From Uliginosibacterium sp036017065 (GTDB lineage: Bacteria > Pseudomonadota > Gammaproteobacteria > Burkholderiales > Rhodocyclaceae): a stretch of DNA of 64,000 bases. Every line of letters begins with the position of its first letter. The stretch's first letter is position 1. The translations under genes and the position numbers were made by a program. The notes under the pieces were generated by a model, which ran no database searches, had not been told where the DNA came from, and saw nothing but the letters and a program-made list of their open reading frames with translations. The stretch is taken from the NCBI RefSeq assembly GCF_036017065.1, contig NZ_JAYXHR010000001.1, positions 1,674,001 through 1,738,000 of the forward strand, written 5' to 3'. This document shows, piece after piece, positions 1-8,881 of the stretch.

Positions 1-2636
1 TCCGGGTCCAATCGCACCGCGCTGCCCACCCGTCGCGCGGTGGCGGTCGCAGTCGCCGAAATGACACCGATGCGGCGCCCTTCGGCAGACGCCGCCAGCG
101 CCAGGCGGTTGTCGGTGGCAGCAAGAATGACCTCCAGCTCGCTCAGGCCCAGGGCTATTGGTGCGTCGCCCTGCAACACGATGTCGCCACCTTCGCGGAA
201 CACACGTACCTGCCCGTTGGCGAGTTCGCCCAGCGTGACATCCCACTCGCCCCCCAGGCGCAGGCTGCGGCCGCGCATGACGGTGCGCCGCTCATCGTCC
301 AGCGACACCCCGACCTCCACCCCGGTGAAGCTGCCGCGTGCTTCGATCCGCGTCGGCGTCCACGCCGTGCGGGCCAGGTGGATGCGTACCTGTTCGCCGC
401 GAATATCCGCCTCGCCCAGCTCGACGCCCGCGCTGCCTGCGTTCAGGCTGGCCGGCGCACTCAGCGCCATGGCGTACTGCCCCTTGCCTTCCAGTTGCTC
501 GACCCTGCCGCGCCACCCTCCATCAACCAACCCGCCGGAGACCCGCAACAGGAGCTGCTGGGGCGTACGCGCCGCCGGATCGCCGAGCACGGCATCCAGG
601 CTGGCCTGGTGGCTGGCGCGCGTCCCGTCCACGGTCAGCTGGGCGCGCGGCACCCCCTGGCGGATGTCATCGCCCACCAGCAGCGACTGCATGTCGGCGG
701 CAAGCGAGAAGGCACCGCCGGCCCCTTCACGCAGCTGCAATCGCGCATTGGCTTCCGCCAGGCGAACGTCACCGGGCAGCCGCAACTGGCGCAGGCGGGC
801 CTGGAGTTCCCCCGCTGGCTCCGCGAGGGAGCCCCGCAACTCACCTTCGGCCTGCAGGCTGCCGCCGTATCCTTCGGCCAGGCGGGCCAGGGCCGGCGCA
901 TCGAGCTTGAAAGTCAGGCGATCGCCCGGCTTGCCGAAATCGCCGCGGATGTTGAGCGTATTGCCCAGCAGGTTGAGGTCGCCCTGCACGCCCTGCATGC
1001 GGTCAGGTGACACCGTGCCCCCCAGGTTGCCCTGCAGGGGGAATTTGCCCAGTCGGCCTTCGTCCATGTTGAGCTGGGCGGTCACCTGCCAGCGCGGTTG
1101 CAGATGCCCCTTCACCGCGACACCGGCATTCAGGTCGCCACGCGGCGCACTCTGCAGGAAAGCGCTGGGGTCCACGTGCTTCAGCGTGCCGCTGAACTCG
1201 AAAGCCTGCTGACCGCGCAAGCCCAGCTTGCCGGTCGCGCTGGCCTCCGCCTGCCCGGCGTTGAGTCGTGCCCGCGGCAGTGACAGCACGCCGTCGCGCA
1301 AATGCACGGCCGCATCCAGGCGCTTGTCGCCACCAGCCAGTTGAAGGGTGAAGCGTTGCGCAGCCGTCTCGACCTCTGCGGTCAGGGCACCGCTGACCCG
1401 CAGCGGACGTAGCGCCGCCACCATTTTCTGCAGGTCCACCTGCGTCACGTTGAGCCGACCGTCCAGGCGCCCGAAGCCTCCTGCATTGTCGGGACGCCAG
1501 GTCAGGCGGCCACCGACGCGCCCCCCGCCGGGTACCTGCGCCTGCAGGGGCTCGGCGCGCAGCACGCCGGCCTGCCAGTCGAGCTGGGCGGTCAACGCCT
1601 CGATCGCAATCCCCTGTCGGTCGAAGGGCCCCGGCTGCGTGTTGCGCACGGACAACGGACCACGTACCCGCCACTGCGCCGGCCCCCGCATATCGCCTTT
1701 CGCCGGAAGCTCCGGCGTGAGATCGGCGTCGATATCCAGCAGGGCCTGCGGCGCCGACGCATTGAACGCGGCCGGGTTCAGCCCGCTGAGCTTCACTTGC
1801 GCACGCCGCAAGGGCAAGGGCTCGAAGGGCGTCAGGTGCAGTTGTGCATTGCCTTTCAGGCCATCGCCCTCGGCGAGCAAGCTCGCGTCCAGGCTTGCCA
1901 GCGAGCCACGCGCCTGGCCTGTGACACTGAAGCTGCGCGCCTCCAGCCGGCCCTGCAGGCTGGCCCTGGCATCCAGTGCGAAAGGCGCGGCAGTCTCGAT
2001 CCGGCCTTGCGCCTGCACGCGGCCGAAGGGCGTCACGGCACTCGCCCGTTCGGCCGACAGGGCATCGCTCCGCAAGGCCAGCCCGGCGACGTCGATCTCG
2101 CCGAGATCGACGTAGGGCGGTGCTTGCGTCGGCCCGTCGCTGAGGTCGCCCACCTGCAGGCGCGCAATGAACGCGCTGTCCGCCTCGATGGACAGCGGCA
2201 GCAACAGGTTCTGCGGCAGGCTCAGCGGCTTGGGGTCGGCACTCGGGCGGATGCGGATCTCGACACGCTCGGCACGCAGGCGGGACAACTGGATGTCACG
2301 CGCCAGCAGCGGCCAGAAACGCCAGTCGGCCTCGGCCCCTTCCACGACGATGCGCATGTCGGCCAGGTTCAGCTCGAAGCGCTTCAATCGCCAGGCGTCG
2401 AACAGCCGGCCCTGCCAGCCCTCCAGGATGAGCGAAGGCCCGCCCCAGCGACTGGCCCATTCGGAGGCCACGCGACTGCCGGTTTCGCTGCGGATCATCC
2501 AGGTCAGCAGTGCCATGCTCAGCAGCACCGCGAACAGCGGCACCGCGGCGGCCAGCATGAGCCATCGCAGCCAGCGCCGCGGGCGGGCGCTACCGTCGCT
2601 ACGCTTGCGGGGACTGTCGGGAGTCGCCGCCGTCAT
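1..2636 (-). CDS. tamB: TamB, translocation and assembly module protein (partial, C-terminus off the left edge)
   Basis: Inner-membrane-anchored protein of the TamB/YtfN (AsmA-like) family. These span the periplasm and work with the Omp85 protein TamA in outer-membrane protein insertion or lipid transport. The ATG at 2636 opens a frame that stays open for 878 codons to the window edge. Residues about 24-47 form one hydrophobic anchor after a basic N-terminus, followed by long beta-rich AsmA/TamB-type sequence, for example PPYVDLGEIDVAGLALRS and GDLNLLGNTLNIRGDFGKPG. The C-terminal DUF490 (TamB) domain would lie outside the window. The start is 9 bp after the trpC stop, so it probably rides on the trp transcript. 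No tamA is seen upstream, where it usually sits. Family call is by recognition of pattern; other AsmA-like proteins such as YhdP are the alternative. Confidence 0.82.
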   Translation of the reverse strand, partial: MTAATPDSPRKRSDGSARPRRWLRWLMLAAAVPLFAVLLSMALLTWMIRSETGSRVASEWASRWGGPSLILEGWQGRLFDAWRLKRFELNLADMRIVVEGAEADWRFWPLLARDIQLSRLRAERVEIRIRPSADPKPLSLPQNLLLPLSIEADSAFIARLQVGDLSDGPTQAPPYVDLGEIDVAGLALRSDALSAERASAVTPFGRVQAQGRIETAAPFALDARASLQGRLEARSFSVTGQARGSLASLDASLLAEGDGLKGNAQLHLTPFEPLPLRRAQVKLSGLNPAAFNASAPQALLDIDADLTPELPAKGDMRGPAQWRVRGPLSVRNTQPGPFDRQGIAIEALTAQLDWQAGVLRAEPLQAQVPGGGRVGGRLTWRPDNAGGFGRLDGRLNVTQVDLQKMVAALRPLRVSGALTAEVETAAQRFTLQLAGGDKRLDAAVHLRDGVLSLPRARLNAGQAEASATGKLGLRGQQAFEFSGTLKHVDPSAFLQSAPRGDLNAGVAVKGHLQPRWQVTAQLNMDEGRLGKFPLQGNLGGTVSPDRMQGVQGDLNLLGNTLNIRGDFGKPGDRLTFKLDAPALARLAEGYGGSLQAEGELRGSLAEPAGELQARLRQLRLPGDVRLAEANARLQLREGAGGAFSLAADMQSLLVGDDIRQGVPRAQLTVDGTRASHQASLDAVLGDPAARTPQQLLLRVSGGLVDGGWRGRVEQLEGKGQYAMALSAPASLNAGSAGVELGEADIRGEQVRIHLARTAWTPTRIEARGSFTGVEVGVSLDDERRTVMRGRSLRLGGEWDVTLGELANGQVRVFREGGDIVLQGDAPIALGLSELEVILAATDNRLALAASAEGRRIGVISATATATARRVGSAVRLDP

Positions 2637-2645
2637 GCCTGGGCG

Positions 2646-3476
2646 TCAGGCGAACAGCGCCGCCAGTTGCTGGCCCGGGTCCGGCGCGCGCATGAAGGCC
2701 TCGCCGACCAGGAAGGCATGCACGTCGCGACCGCGCATGAGGGTCACGTCGTCGCGGCCGAGGATGCCGCTCTCGGTGACGACGATGCGGCCTTCGGGAA
2801 TGCGCGCCAGTTGCGACAGCGTGGTGTTCAGCGTGACCTCGAAGCTGCGCAGGTTGCGGTTGTTGATACCCAGCAGCGGCGTCGTCATCTGCAGCGCGAT
2901 GTCCAGCTCGTCGGCGGAGTGCACTTCGACCAGCACGCCCATGCCGAGATCGTGCGCCAGCTGTTCCAGCTCCAGCAACTGCGACAGCGCCGCGCGGCTG
3001 GTGGAACTGTTGACCGTGCCGTCCGGGGGCAGGAAGGCCGCCACGATCAGCAGGATGCAGTCCGCGCCCATCATGCGTGCCTCGAACACCTGGTAGGCGT
3101 CGATGATGAAGTCCTTGCGCAACACCGGCAGGCTGCAGGCTTCGCGCGCCTGCTGCAGGTGTTCGGTGGCGCCCTGGAAATACTGGCGGTCCGTCAACAC
3201 CGACAGGCAGGCCGCACCGCCGGCTTCATACGAGCGGGCGATATCGGCCGGCACGAAGTGCTCGCGCAGCACGCCCTTTGACGGGCTGGCCTTCTTCACT
3301 TCGGCGATGACAGCGGCCTTGCCGGCAGCGATCTTCGCGCGCACGGCGCCGACGAAGTCACGCGGCTCGGCAGCCTCGCGCGCTTCTTCCACGATGTCCT
3401 CGCGCGACAGTTCGCGCTCGGCGGCGGCGATCTCTTCGTGCTTGGTCGCCAGGATCTTCTGCAGGATGTCCGACAT
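2646..3476 (-). CDS. trpC: Indole-3-glycerol phosphate synthase
   Basis: Converts 1-(o-carboxyphenylamino)-1-deoxyribulose-5-phosphate to indole-3-glycerol phosphate, the fourth step of tryptophan synthesis, in the cytoplasm. The 276-residue single-domain TIM barrel shows AEVKKASPSKG (Glu59, Lys61), VLRKDF (Lys121), LVEVHS, GINNRNL and TESGI, which are the substrate and catalytic positions of the family. There is no fused PRAI (TrpF) domain. A small Ser/Thr-rich insertion follows AAFLPP before the next helix. ATG start at 3476; 26 bp separate it from trpD, and the next gene tamB starts 9 bp after its stop. Confidence 0.96.
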   Translation of the reverse strand: MSDILQKILATKHEEIAAAERELSREDIVEEAREAAEPRDFVGAVRAKIAAGKAAVIAEVKKASPSKGVLREHFVPADIARSYEAGGAACLSVLTDRQYFQGATEHLQQAREACSLPVLRKDFIIDAYQVFEARMMGADCILLIVAAFLPPDGTVNSSTSRAALSQLLELEQLAHDLGMGVLVEVHSADELDIALQMTTPLLGINNRNLRSFEVTLNTTLSQLARIPEGRIVVTESGILGRDDVTLMRGRDVHAFLVGEAFMRAPDPGQQLAALFA

Positions 3477-3502
3477 GCGCTTCTCTATATCCTTGTCAGT
3501 AC

Positions 3503-4534
3503 TCAGCTTGCCGCGGTGAATTCGCGGGTGCGTGCCACGAAGGCATCCAGCTTCTTGCGCGCGGCGCCGCTGGCGATCGCATCCAGTGCACGCTCCACGC
3601 CATTGGTGAGCGAGTCGGCCACGCCCGACACGTAGAGGCTGGCGCCGGCGTTGAAGGCGACGATGTCACGCGCCGCCGGCAGCTTGCCGTCCAGTGCGCC
3701 GAGCACCACGGCCTTCGACTCCTCCACGTTGGCCACCCGCAGCGTCGATGCCGCATGCAGCGGCAGGCCGACGTCTTCCGGGCTGATGCGGTACTCGCGC
3801 ACCTCGCCGTCACGCAATTCGCCCACCAGCGTGGGCGCGGAGATGGACAGCTCGTCCAGCCCTTCGACCCCGTGCACGATCATGACATTGCGGGCGCCCA
3901 GACGTTCCAGCACCCTCACCTGGATGCCGACCAGGTCGGGATGGAACACGCCCATGACCTGGTTGGCCGCACCCGCCGGGTTGGTCAGCGGACCCAGGAT
4001 GTTGAAGATGGTGCGCACGCCCAGCTCGCGGCGTACCGGCGCGGCATGCTTCATCGCGGCGTGGTGGTTCGGCGCGAACATGAAGCCCAGGCCCACCTCG
4101 TCGATGCACTGGCCGACGCGTTCCGGCGTCAGGTTGATGTTGGCGCCCAGCGCTTCCAGCACGTCGGCCGAACCGGACTGCGAGGACACCGACCGTCCGC
4201 CGTGCTTGGCGATGGTCGCGCCGGCCGCCGCCGCCACGAACATCGACGCGGTGGAGATGTTGAAGGTATGCGCACCGTCACCACCGGTACCCACGATGTC
4301 GACAAGCTTGCTGGCATCGACGACGGGAACGCGCGTTGCCAGTTCGCGCATCACGGTCGCCGCGGCGGCAATCTCGCCGACGGTTTCCTTCTTCACCCGC
4401 AGGCCGGTGATGATGGCGCCGATCAGCGTCGGCGACATCTGTCCCGACATGATCTGGCGCATCAGGTCGACCATCTCGTCGTGGAAGATCTCGCGATGCT
4501 CGATGACGCGTTGCAGGGCTTCTTGCGGGCTCAT
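3503..4534 (-). CDS. trpD: Anthranilate phosphoribosyltransferase
   Basis: Transfers phosphoribose from PRPP to anthranilate, the second step of the tryptophan pathway. The 343-residue length is normal for the stand-alone enzyme. Visible motifs are the PRPP-binding VGTGGD at residues 81-86, KHGGRSVSSQSGSADVLEALG at about 110-130 (Gly replaces the Asn found in many homologues) and the metal-binding GLDELS. The ATG at 4534 lies one base beyond the trpG stop, so the two genes are likely translationally coupled. Confidence 0.97.
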   Translation of the reverse strand: MSPQEALQRVIEHREIFHDEMVDLMRQIMSGQMSPTLIGAIITGLRVKKETVGEIAAAATVMRELATRVPVVDASKLVDIVGTGGDGAHTFNISTASMFVAAAAGATIAKHGGRSVSSQSGSADVLEALGANINLTPERVGQCIDEVGLGFMFAPNHHAAMKHAAPVRRELGVRTIFNILGPLTNPAGAANQVMGVFHPDLVGIQVRVLERLGARNVMIVHGVEGLDELSISAPTLVGELRDGEVREYRISPEDVGLPLHAASTLRVANVEESKAVVLGALDGKLPAARDIVAFNAGASLYVSGVADSLTNGVERALDAIASGAARKKLDAFVARTREFTAAS

Positions 4535-4535
4535 G

Positions 4536-5099
4536 TCAGCGCTCCAGGAAATTCTTCAGCAGTTGGTGACCGCCTTCGGTCATGATCGATTCGGGGTGGA
4601 ACTGCACGCCCTCGATGGCCAGCGTCTTGTGGCGCACGCCCATGATCTCGCCATCCTCGGTCCACGCGGTGACCTCCAGGCAGTCCGGGCAGGTCTCGCG
4701 CTCGATGGCCAGCGAATGGTAACGCGTTGCCGTGAAGGGGTTCGGCAACCCTTTGAACACGCCGGTGTTCTCGTGCTGGATCGGGGATGTCTTGCCGTGC
4801 ATCAGGCGCTTGGCGTGGATGATCTTGCCGCCGAAGGCCGCGCCGATGCTTTGGTGGCCGAGGCACACGCCGAGGATAGGCAGCTTGCCGGCGAAATGCC
4901 TGATGGTGGGCACCGAGATGCCCGCCTCGTTCGGCGAACACGGCCCGGGGGAGATCACGATCTTGTCGGGCCGCATGGCCTCGATCTGCTCCAGCGTGAT
5001 CTGGTCGTTGCGATGCACGCGCACGTCGGCACCCAGCTCGCCGAAGTACTGCACCAGGTTGTAGGTAAAGCTGTCGTAGTTGTCGATCATCAGCAGCAT
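4536..5099 (-). CDS. trpG: Anthranilate synthase glutamine amidotransferase component
   Basis: Provides ammonia from glutamine to TrpE for anthranilate synthesis. It is a class I glutamine amidotransferase: the oxyanion strip reads ISPGPCSPNEAG, the nucleophile Cys lies in GVCLGHQSIG, and the His-Glu pair lies in QFHPES. I chose the ATG at 5099 (187 residues) because GGAG stands 8 bases upstream; a TTG at 5111 would add four residues. trpE ends 22 bp upstream and trpD begins one base after the stop. Confidence 0.96.
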   Translation of the reverse strand: MLLMIDNYDSFTYNLVQYFGELGADVRVHRNDQITLEQIEAMRPDKIVISPGPCSPNEAGISVPTIRHFAGKLPILGVCLGHQSIGAAFGGKIIHAKRLMHGKTSPIQHENTGVFKGLPNPFTATRYHSLAIERETCPDCLEVTAWTEDGEIMGVRHKTLAIEGVQFHPESIMTEGGHQLLKNFLER

Positions 5100-5121
5100 G
5101 GCAGGCTCCAATCCTTGAGAC

Positions 5122-6609
5122 TTATTCGATTCGGGTATCGAGACCGGATTCCGCGATCTCGGCGGCGCGCAGCACGGCGCGGGCCTTGTTCAACGTTTCC
5201 TGCCATTCCGAATCGGGGTTGGAGTCGGCGACGATGCCGGCGCCGGCCTGTACGTGCAGCACGCCGTCCTTGATGACGCCGGTGCGGATCGCGATCGCCA
5301 CGTCCAGGTCGCCATCGAAGCCCAGGTAGCCGACAGCACCCGCGTAGATGCCGCGCTTGGTGGGTTCCAGCTCGTCGATGATTTCCATCGCGCGCACCTT
5401 GGGCGCACCGCTGACGGTGCCGGCCGGGAAGGTCGCGCGCAGCACGGCGAGCGCCGCGGCGCGATGGTCGGTGCCCTTGGGCAGCGTGCCCTCCACGTTC
5501 GACACGATGTGCATGACGTGGGAGTAGCGCTCTATGGTGAAGCGGTCGGTCACCTTCACGCTGCCGGTGGCAGCCACGCGGCCGATGTCGTTGCGGCCGA
5601 GGTCGAGCAACTGCAGGTGCTCGGCCAGTTCCTTCTGGTCGGCCAGCAGGTCGGCTTCCAGCGCGAGGTCTTCCTCGTGCGTGGCGCCGCGCTTGCGGGT
5701 GCCGGCGATGGGCCGCACGGTGACGGTGTCGTCCTCCACCTTGACGAGGATCTCCGGCGAAGCGCCGACGATATGGAAGTCCTCGAAGTTGAAGAAGAAC
5801 ATGTAGGGGCTGGGGTTCAGCGCCCGCAGCGCGCGATACAACTGCATCGGGCTGGCGGCAATCGGCTTGCTCATGCGCTGGCTGAGCACCACCTGCATGA
5901 TGTCGCCTTCGACGATGTATTCCTTGGCGCGCAGCACGGCGGCCTTGAAGGCGTCCTCGCCGAAACCGGACACCGCCGGCTTCGATTCGGCACACACGTC
6001 GGCGGGAATGGCCACCGGCTCGCGCAACTTGCCGAGCAGCGCCTTCAGCCGCGCCTGGGCCTTCTTGTAGGCACCGGGCACTTCCGGCTCGGCATACACC
6101 ACGAGGGTCAGCTTGCCGGACAGGTTGTCGACGATGGCGATCTCTTCCGACAACAGCAGGGCGATGTCGGGGACTTCCAGGTCGTCCTTCGGCTGGTGCT
6201 TCGCCAGCTTCGACTCGATGTAGCGCACCGTGTCGTAGCCGAAGGCGCCGACCAGGCCGCCGCAATAACGCGGCAGGCCGTCGCGCGGCGGCACCTTGAT
6301 GCGTTGCATGAACTCGCCGACGTAGGCCAGCGGATCACCGTAGTCGCGGCGCTCGACGATGTGGTCGTTGGCGATCAGCAATACGCTGCGACCACGCACC
6401 TCGATGCGGGTATTCGCGCGCAGGCCGATGATGGAATAGCGGCCGAAACGCTCACCACCCTGCACGGATTCCAGCAGGTAGGTGTAGGGCTCGTTGGCCA
6501 GCTTGAGGTAGATCGACAGCGGGGTGTCGAGATCGGCGAAAGTCTGGAGGGTCAGGGGGATGCGGTTGTAGCCCTGCCCGGCCAGCGCCAGGAATTCAGC
6601 TTCGGTCAT
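5122..6609 (-). CDS. trpE: Anthranilate synthase component I
   Basis: Makes anthranilate from chorismate using ammonia delivered by TrpG; it is the feedback-controlled first step of tryptophan synthesis. 495 residues from the ATG at 6609, which has GGAG 5 bases upstream; a TTG at 6642 would add 11 residues but has no better signal. The N-terminal LLES element associated with tryptophan feedback inhibition is present (YLLESVQGGERFGRYS). The chorismate-binding domain carries GTRKRG, HLQLLDLGRNDIGRVA and GTVSGAPKVRAMEIIDELEP. The 161 bp between gph and this start hold a possible short leader frame and a GC hairpin (described separately). Confidence 0.96.
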   Translation of the reverse strand: MTEAEFLALAGQGYNRIPLTLQTFADLDTPLSIYLKLANEPYTYLLESVQGGERFGRYSIIGLRANTRIEVRGRSVLLIANDHIVERRDYGDPLAYVGEFMQRIKVPPRDGLPRYCGGLVGAFGYDTVRYIESKLAKHQPKDDLEVPDIALLLSEEIAIVDNLSGKLTLVVYAEPEVPGAYKKAQARLKALLGKLREPVAIPADVCAESKPAVSGFGEDAFKAAVLRAKEYIVEGDIMQVVLSQRMSKPIAASPMQLYRALRALNPSPYMFFFNFEDFHIVGASPEILVKVEDDTVTVRPIAGTRKRGATHEEDLALEADLLADQKELAEHLQLLDLGRNDIGRVAATGSVKVTDRFTIERYSHVMHIVSNVEGTLPKGTDHRAAALAVLRATFPAGTVSGAPKVRAMEIIDELEPTKRGIYAGAVGYLGFDGDLDVAIAIRTGVIKDGVLHVQAGAGIVADSNPDSEWQETLNKARAVLRAAEIAESGLDTRIE

Positions 6610-6651
6610 GATGACTCCAAGTGCGTGTTCTTCTTGCGACAACGGGTGTTG

Positions 6652-6670
6652 CGGCGCGCAGCCCGCGCCG
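6652..6670 (-). promoter_or_regulatory. GC-rich hairpin in the trpE leader
   Basis: A perfect 7-bp stem (cggcgcg / cgcgccg) with a 5-base loop lies between the short leader frame and the trpE start. It is not followed by a T-run, so it is not a convincing terminator, but it could pair alternatively or block a ribosome-binding region. A regulatory role is inference from position only. Confidence 0.3.
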
Positions 6671-6675
6671 GCGGC

Positions 6676-6774
6676 TCAGGAGAGAGCGCGCCACGAGTAC
6701 CCGACGCGCTGCCAGCTGGGGGCGGCGCGGTTCGGGAAACTCCCCTTTCCGCAGAACAGGCTCTTGTCAGTCAC
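6676..6774 (-). CDS. Possible 32-codon trp leader peptide
   Basis: A GTG overlapping the gph stop (GTGA) opens a 32-codon frame ending 66 bp before trpE. It contains two Trp codons (residues 21 and 28) and one Tyr, and is followed by a GC hairpin. This is the layout expected of a transcription-attenuation leader, but the Trp codons are not adjacent, no good ribosome-binding site is seen, and no U-tract follows the hairpin. It may simply be a chance frame. Confidence 0.2.
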   Translation of the reverse strand: MTDKSLFCGKGSFPNRAAPSWQRVGYSWRALS

Positions 6775-7466
6775 AGGATGCTTTCACGCTTGAGCCGGGG
6801 CTCCGGGCCGAACAGGCCGGGCAACTCGGCGAGGCCCGATACTAGCTTGTCGCAAGGAATGCTGTCTACGGGCTGGCCCTCGCTGTAGCCGTAGGTGACG
6901 AGCACCAGGCGGATACCTGCCGCATGGGCCGCCTGGGCGTCGTTCACGGAGTCGCCGACCATCACCGCATCGTCCGGTGCCACACCGAGCTGTGCGCAGG
7001 CATGCCACAAGGGCTCGGGCTGAGGTTTCTTCTGCGGCAGGGTGTCGCCGCTGACGATGCTGTCCAGGAATTCGGCCAACCCCAACTGTCGCAGCAAGGG
7101 CTCGGTGAACTCGGCAGCCTTGTTGGTCACGCAGCCGAGCCTGAAGCCGCGCGCATGCAGCGTCTGCAGGGTGTCGCGGGCATGTGGGTAGGCCACAGCG
7201 CGGCGGCCGTTGGAATGCGCGTAGTGCCGCTTGAAGACGGCCAGCGCGTGGTCGATGCGTGCGGCGTCTGCCGGTGCCCGGCCCAGCGTCAGCGCCCGCT
7301 CCACCAGCACGCCCAGCCCCTTGCCGATGAACCGGCCAACCTCCTCGTCGCTGCGTGGCGCTTCGCCAAGCTCCACCAGCATGGCGCGGGTGGCGTCGGC
7401 GAGGTCGGGCACCGCGTCGACCAGGGTGCCGTCCAGGTCGAACAGCACCGCACGGCAAGCCAGCAT
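6771..7466 (-). CDS. gph: Phosphoglycolate phosphatase (HAD family)
   Basis: HAD-superfamily hydrolase that dephosphorylates 2-phosphoglycolate. Motif I FDLDGTLVD gives the nucleophile Asp10 and acid/base Asp12. Motif II is VTNK, motif III the Lys of KKPQPEP, and motif IV GDSVNDAQAA. The 231-residue length and the helical cap after motif I fit Gph. Its ATG overlaps the rpe stop by one base (TGATG), and rpe-gph-trpE is a common betaproteobacterial order. It ends with the residues SIL, where the stop overlaps a possible leader start. Confidence 0.93.
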   Translation of the reverse strand: MLACRAVLFDLDGTLVDAVPDLADATRAMLVELGEAPRSDEEVGRFIGKGLGVLVERALTLGRAPADAARIDHALAVFKRHYAHSNGRRAVAYPHARDTLQTLHARGFRLGCVTNKAAEFTEPLLRQLGLAEFLDSIVSGDTLPQKKPQPEPLWHACAQLGVAPDDAVMVGDSVNDAQAAHAAGIRLVLVTYGYSEGQPVDSIPCDKLVSGLAELPGLFGPEPRLKRESIL

Positions 7467-8167
7467 CAGACTTTTTCCAGTTCGCTGCGCAGCGCGGCGA
7501 TGACGGAGTCGTAGCGGTGCGGGTCGCTGTCCTTCGATGCGCCGAACACGGCGGAGCCCGCCACGAAGGTATCGGCGCCGGCGCGGGCAATCTCCGCGAT
7601 GTTGTCGGTCTTCACGCCGCCATCCACCTCCAGCAGGATGCGCTTGCCGGTCTGCGCTTCGTAGGCGTCGAAGCGCTCACGTACGGCGCGCAGCTTGTCC
7701 AGCGTGGAGGGAATGAAGCTCTGGCCGCCGAAGCCGGGGTTCACCGACATCAGCATCACGATGTCCAGCTTGTCCATCACGTGGTCCAGCCAGTTCAGCG
7801 GCGTGGCGGGGTTGAACACCAGCCCGGCCATGCAGCCCTGGTCGCGGATGAGTTGCAGCGTGCGATCCACGTGGCGCGAGGCCTCCGGGTGGAAGGTGAT
7901 GACGTCGGCACCGGCCTTGGCGAACATGGGCACAAGCGCGTCCACCGGCTCCACCATCAGGTGCACGTCGATCTTCGCCTGCGTGTGCGGCCGGATAGCC
8001 TGGCACACCAGCGGACCAACCGTGAGATTCGGGACATAATGGTTGTCCATCACGTCGAAGTGCAGCCAGTCCGCGCCCGCGGCAATGACGTTGCGGACCT
8101 CCTCGCCCAGGCGGGCGAAGTCGGCGGAAAGCAGGCTGGGGGCAATGCGGTAGGTCGGCTTGGACAT
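7466..8167 (-). CDS. rpe: Ribulose-phosphate 3-epimerase
   Basis: Interconverts ribulose-5-phosphate and xylulose-5-phosphate in the pentose phosphate and Calvin pathways. The TIM barrel shows IAPSLLSADFARL at the N-terminus, the metal ligands in HFDVMDNHYVPN (His37, Asp39) and HLMVEP (His69), then VNPGFGGQSF, LEVDGGV and AGSAVFG at the phosphate site. The start at 8167 gives 233 residues with the usual N-terminus; the open frame runs 26 codons further upstream but without conserved sequence. It is the first gene of the minus-strand trp unit and is divergent from apaG, with about 100 bp between the starts for both promoters. Confidence 0.96.
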   Translation of the reverse strand: MSKPTYRIAPSLLSADFARLGEEVRNVIAAGADWLHFDVMDNHYVPNLTVGPLVCQAIRPHTQAKIDVHLMVEPVDALVPMFAKAGADVITFHPEASRHVDRTLQLIRDQGCMAGLVFNPATPLNWLDHVMDKLDIVMLMSVNPGFGGQSFIPSTLDKLRAVRERFDAYEAQTGKRILLEVDGGVKTDNIAEIARAGADTFVAGSAVFGASKDSDPHRYDSVIAALRSELEKV

Positions 8168-8267
8168 GATGCGGAGTCTTGAATTGCGTGAAATGAAGCG
8201 GGAGCGGCAAGTGCGGCAGAATCTGCACCATGGCCACCCCGCCATTTTCCACTACCGGAGCGTGCTT

Positions 8268-8645
8268 GTGAGCAGCCACTACAAGATCGAGGTCGAGGCC
8301 AAGGCCCAGTTCATCGAAGAACAATCCGATGCGGACGCGGGACGCTACGTCTTCTCGTACCACATCCGCATCCGCAACGGAGGCGACGTGGCCGCCCAGC
8401 TCATCAGCCGCCACTGGATCATCACGGATGCCGACGGCGAAGTGCAGGAAGTACAGGGCATGGGCGTGATCGGCGAACAGCCGACGCTGCAGCCCGGTGA
8501 ATCCTTCGAGTACAGCAGCGGCTGCTCGCTGGGCACGCCCTTCGGTACCATGCGCGGCACCTACCAGATGCAGGCGGCGGACGGGCATCGCTTCGACGCC
8601 GAGATCCCGCTCTTCTCACTGCTCGGGCCGCGCGTGCTGCACTGA
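8268..8645 (+). CDS. apaG: ApaG (DUF525) protein
   Basis: Small protein of the ApaG family, a fibronectin-III-like fold. The bacterial members' role is unclear; they were named for proximity to apaH and tested for Co2+ efflux and Ap4A-related phenotypes. The 125 residues include FSYHIRIRN, ISRHWIITDADGEVQEVQG, GVIGEQPTLQPGESFEYSSG and GTMRGTYQM, all typical of the family. I chose the GTG at 8268 because CCGGAG stands 7 bases upstream and the length matches the family; longer in-frame starts at 8160 and 8166 would overlap the rpe start region. A strong terminator follows 31 bp after the stop. Confidence 0.93.
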   Translation: MSSHYKIEVEAKAQFIEEQSDADAGRYVFSYHIRIRNGGDVAAQLISRHWIITDADGEVQEVQGMGVIGEQPTLQPGESFEYSSGCSLGTPFGTMRGTYQMQAADGHRFDAEIPLFSLLGPRVLH

Positions 8646-8676
8646 GCGGCGCCGCTCCCTCGGTCAGGCAAAGAAA

Positions 8677-8705
8677 AAGGCCCCGTGCCATTTGCACGGG
8701 GCCTT
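8677..8705. terminator. Intrinsic terminator after apaG (bidirectional form)
   Basis: A 10-bp perfect stem (ggccccgtgc / gcacggggcc) extended by A-T pairs, with a 5-base loop. It is followed by TTCTCTTT on the plus strand and preceded by AAAGAAAAA, so it could stop transcripts from apaG and from the minus-strand PEP-CTERM gene. Confidence 0.9.
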
Positions 8706-8881
8706 CTCTTTCCGACTCTCTCCTCCGACCGCGCTGATGTCCTCCAGCCTCTCTACGGAGCTGTCCGCCTGTTCTGGTCCGCATTGCCGTGCGGCTTAGT
8801 TGGCGGTTCGATCAAACTTTGGGCGTTGGTGCTGACCGGGTCAATCTGCGTCGCACAAATTGCGCCGCTTACTTGGCCCGC

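Noticed and set aside
40..3281. Plus-strand frames of 390, 255 and 494 codons opposite tamB and trpC
   Set aside because: The minus strand codes for TamB and TrpC with recognisable sequence; the plus-strand products are low-complexity shadows.
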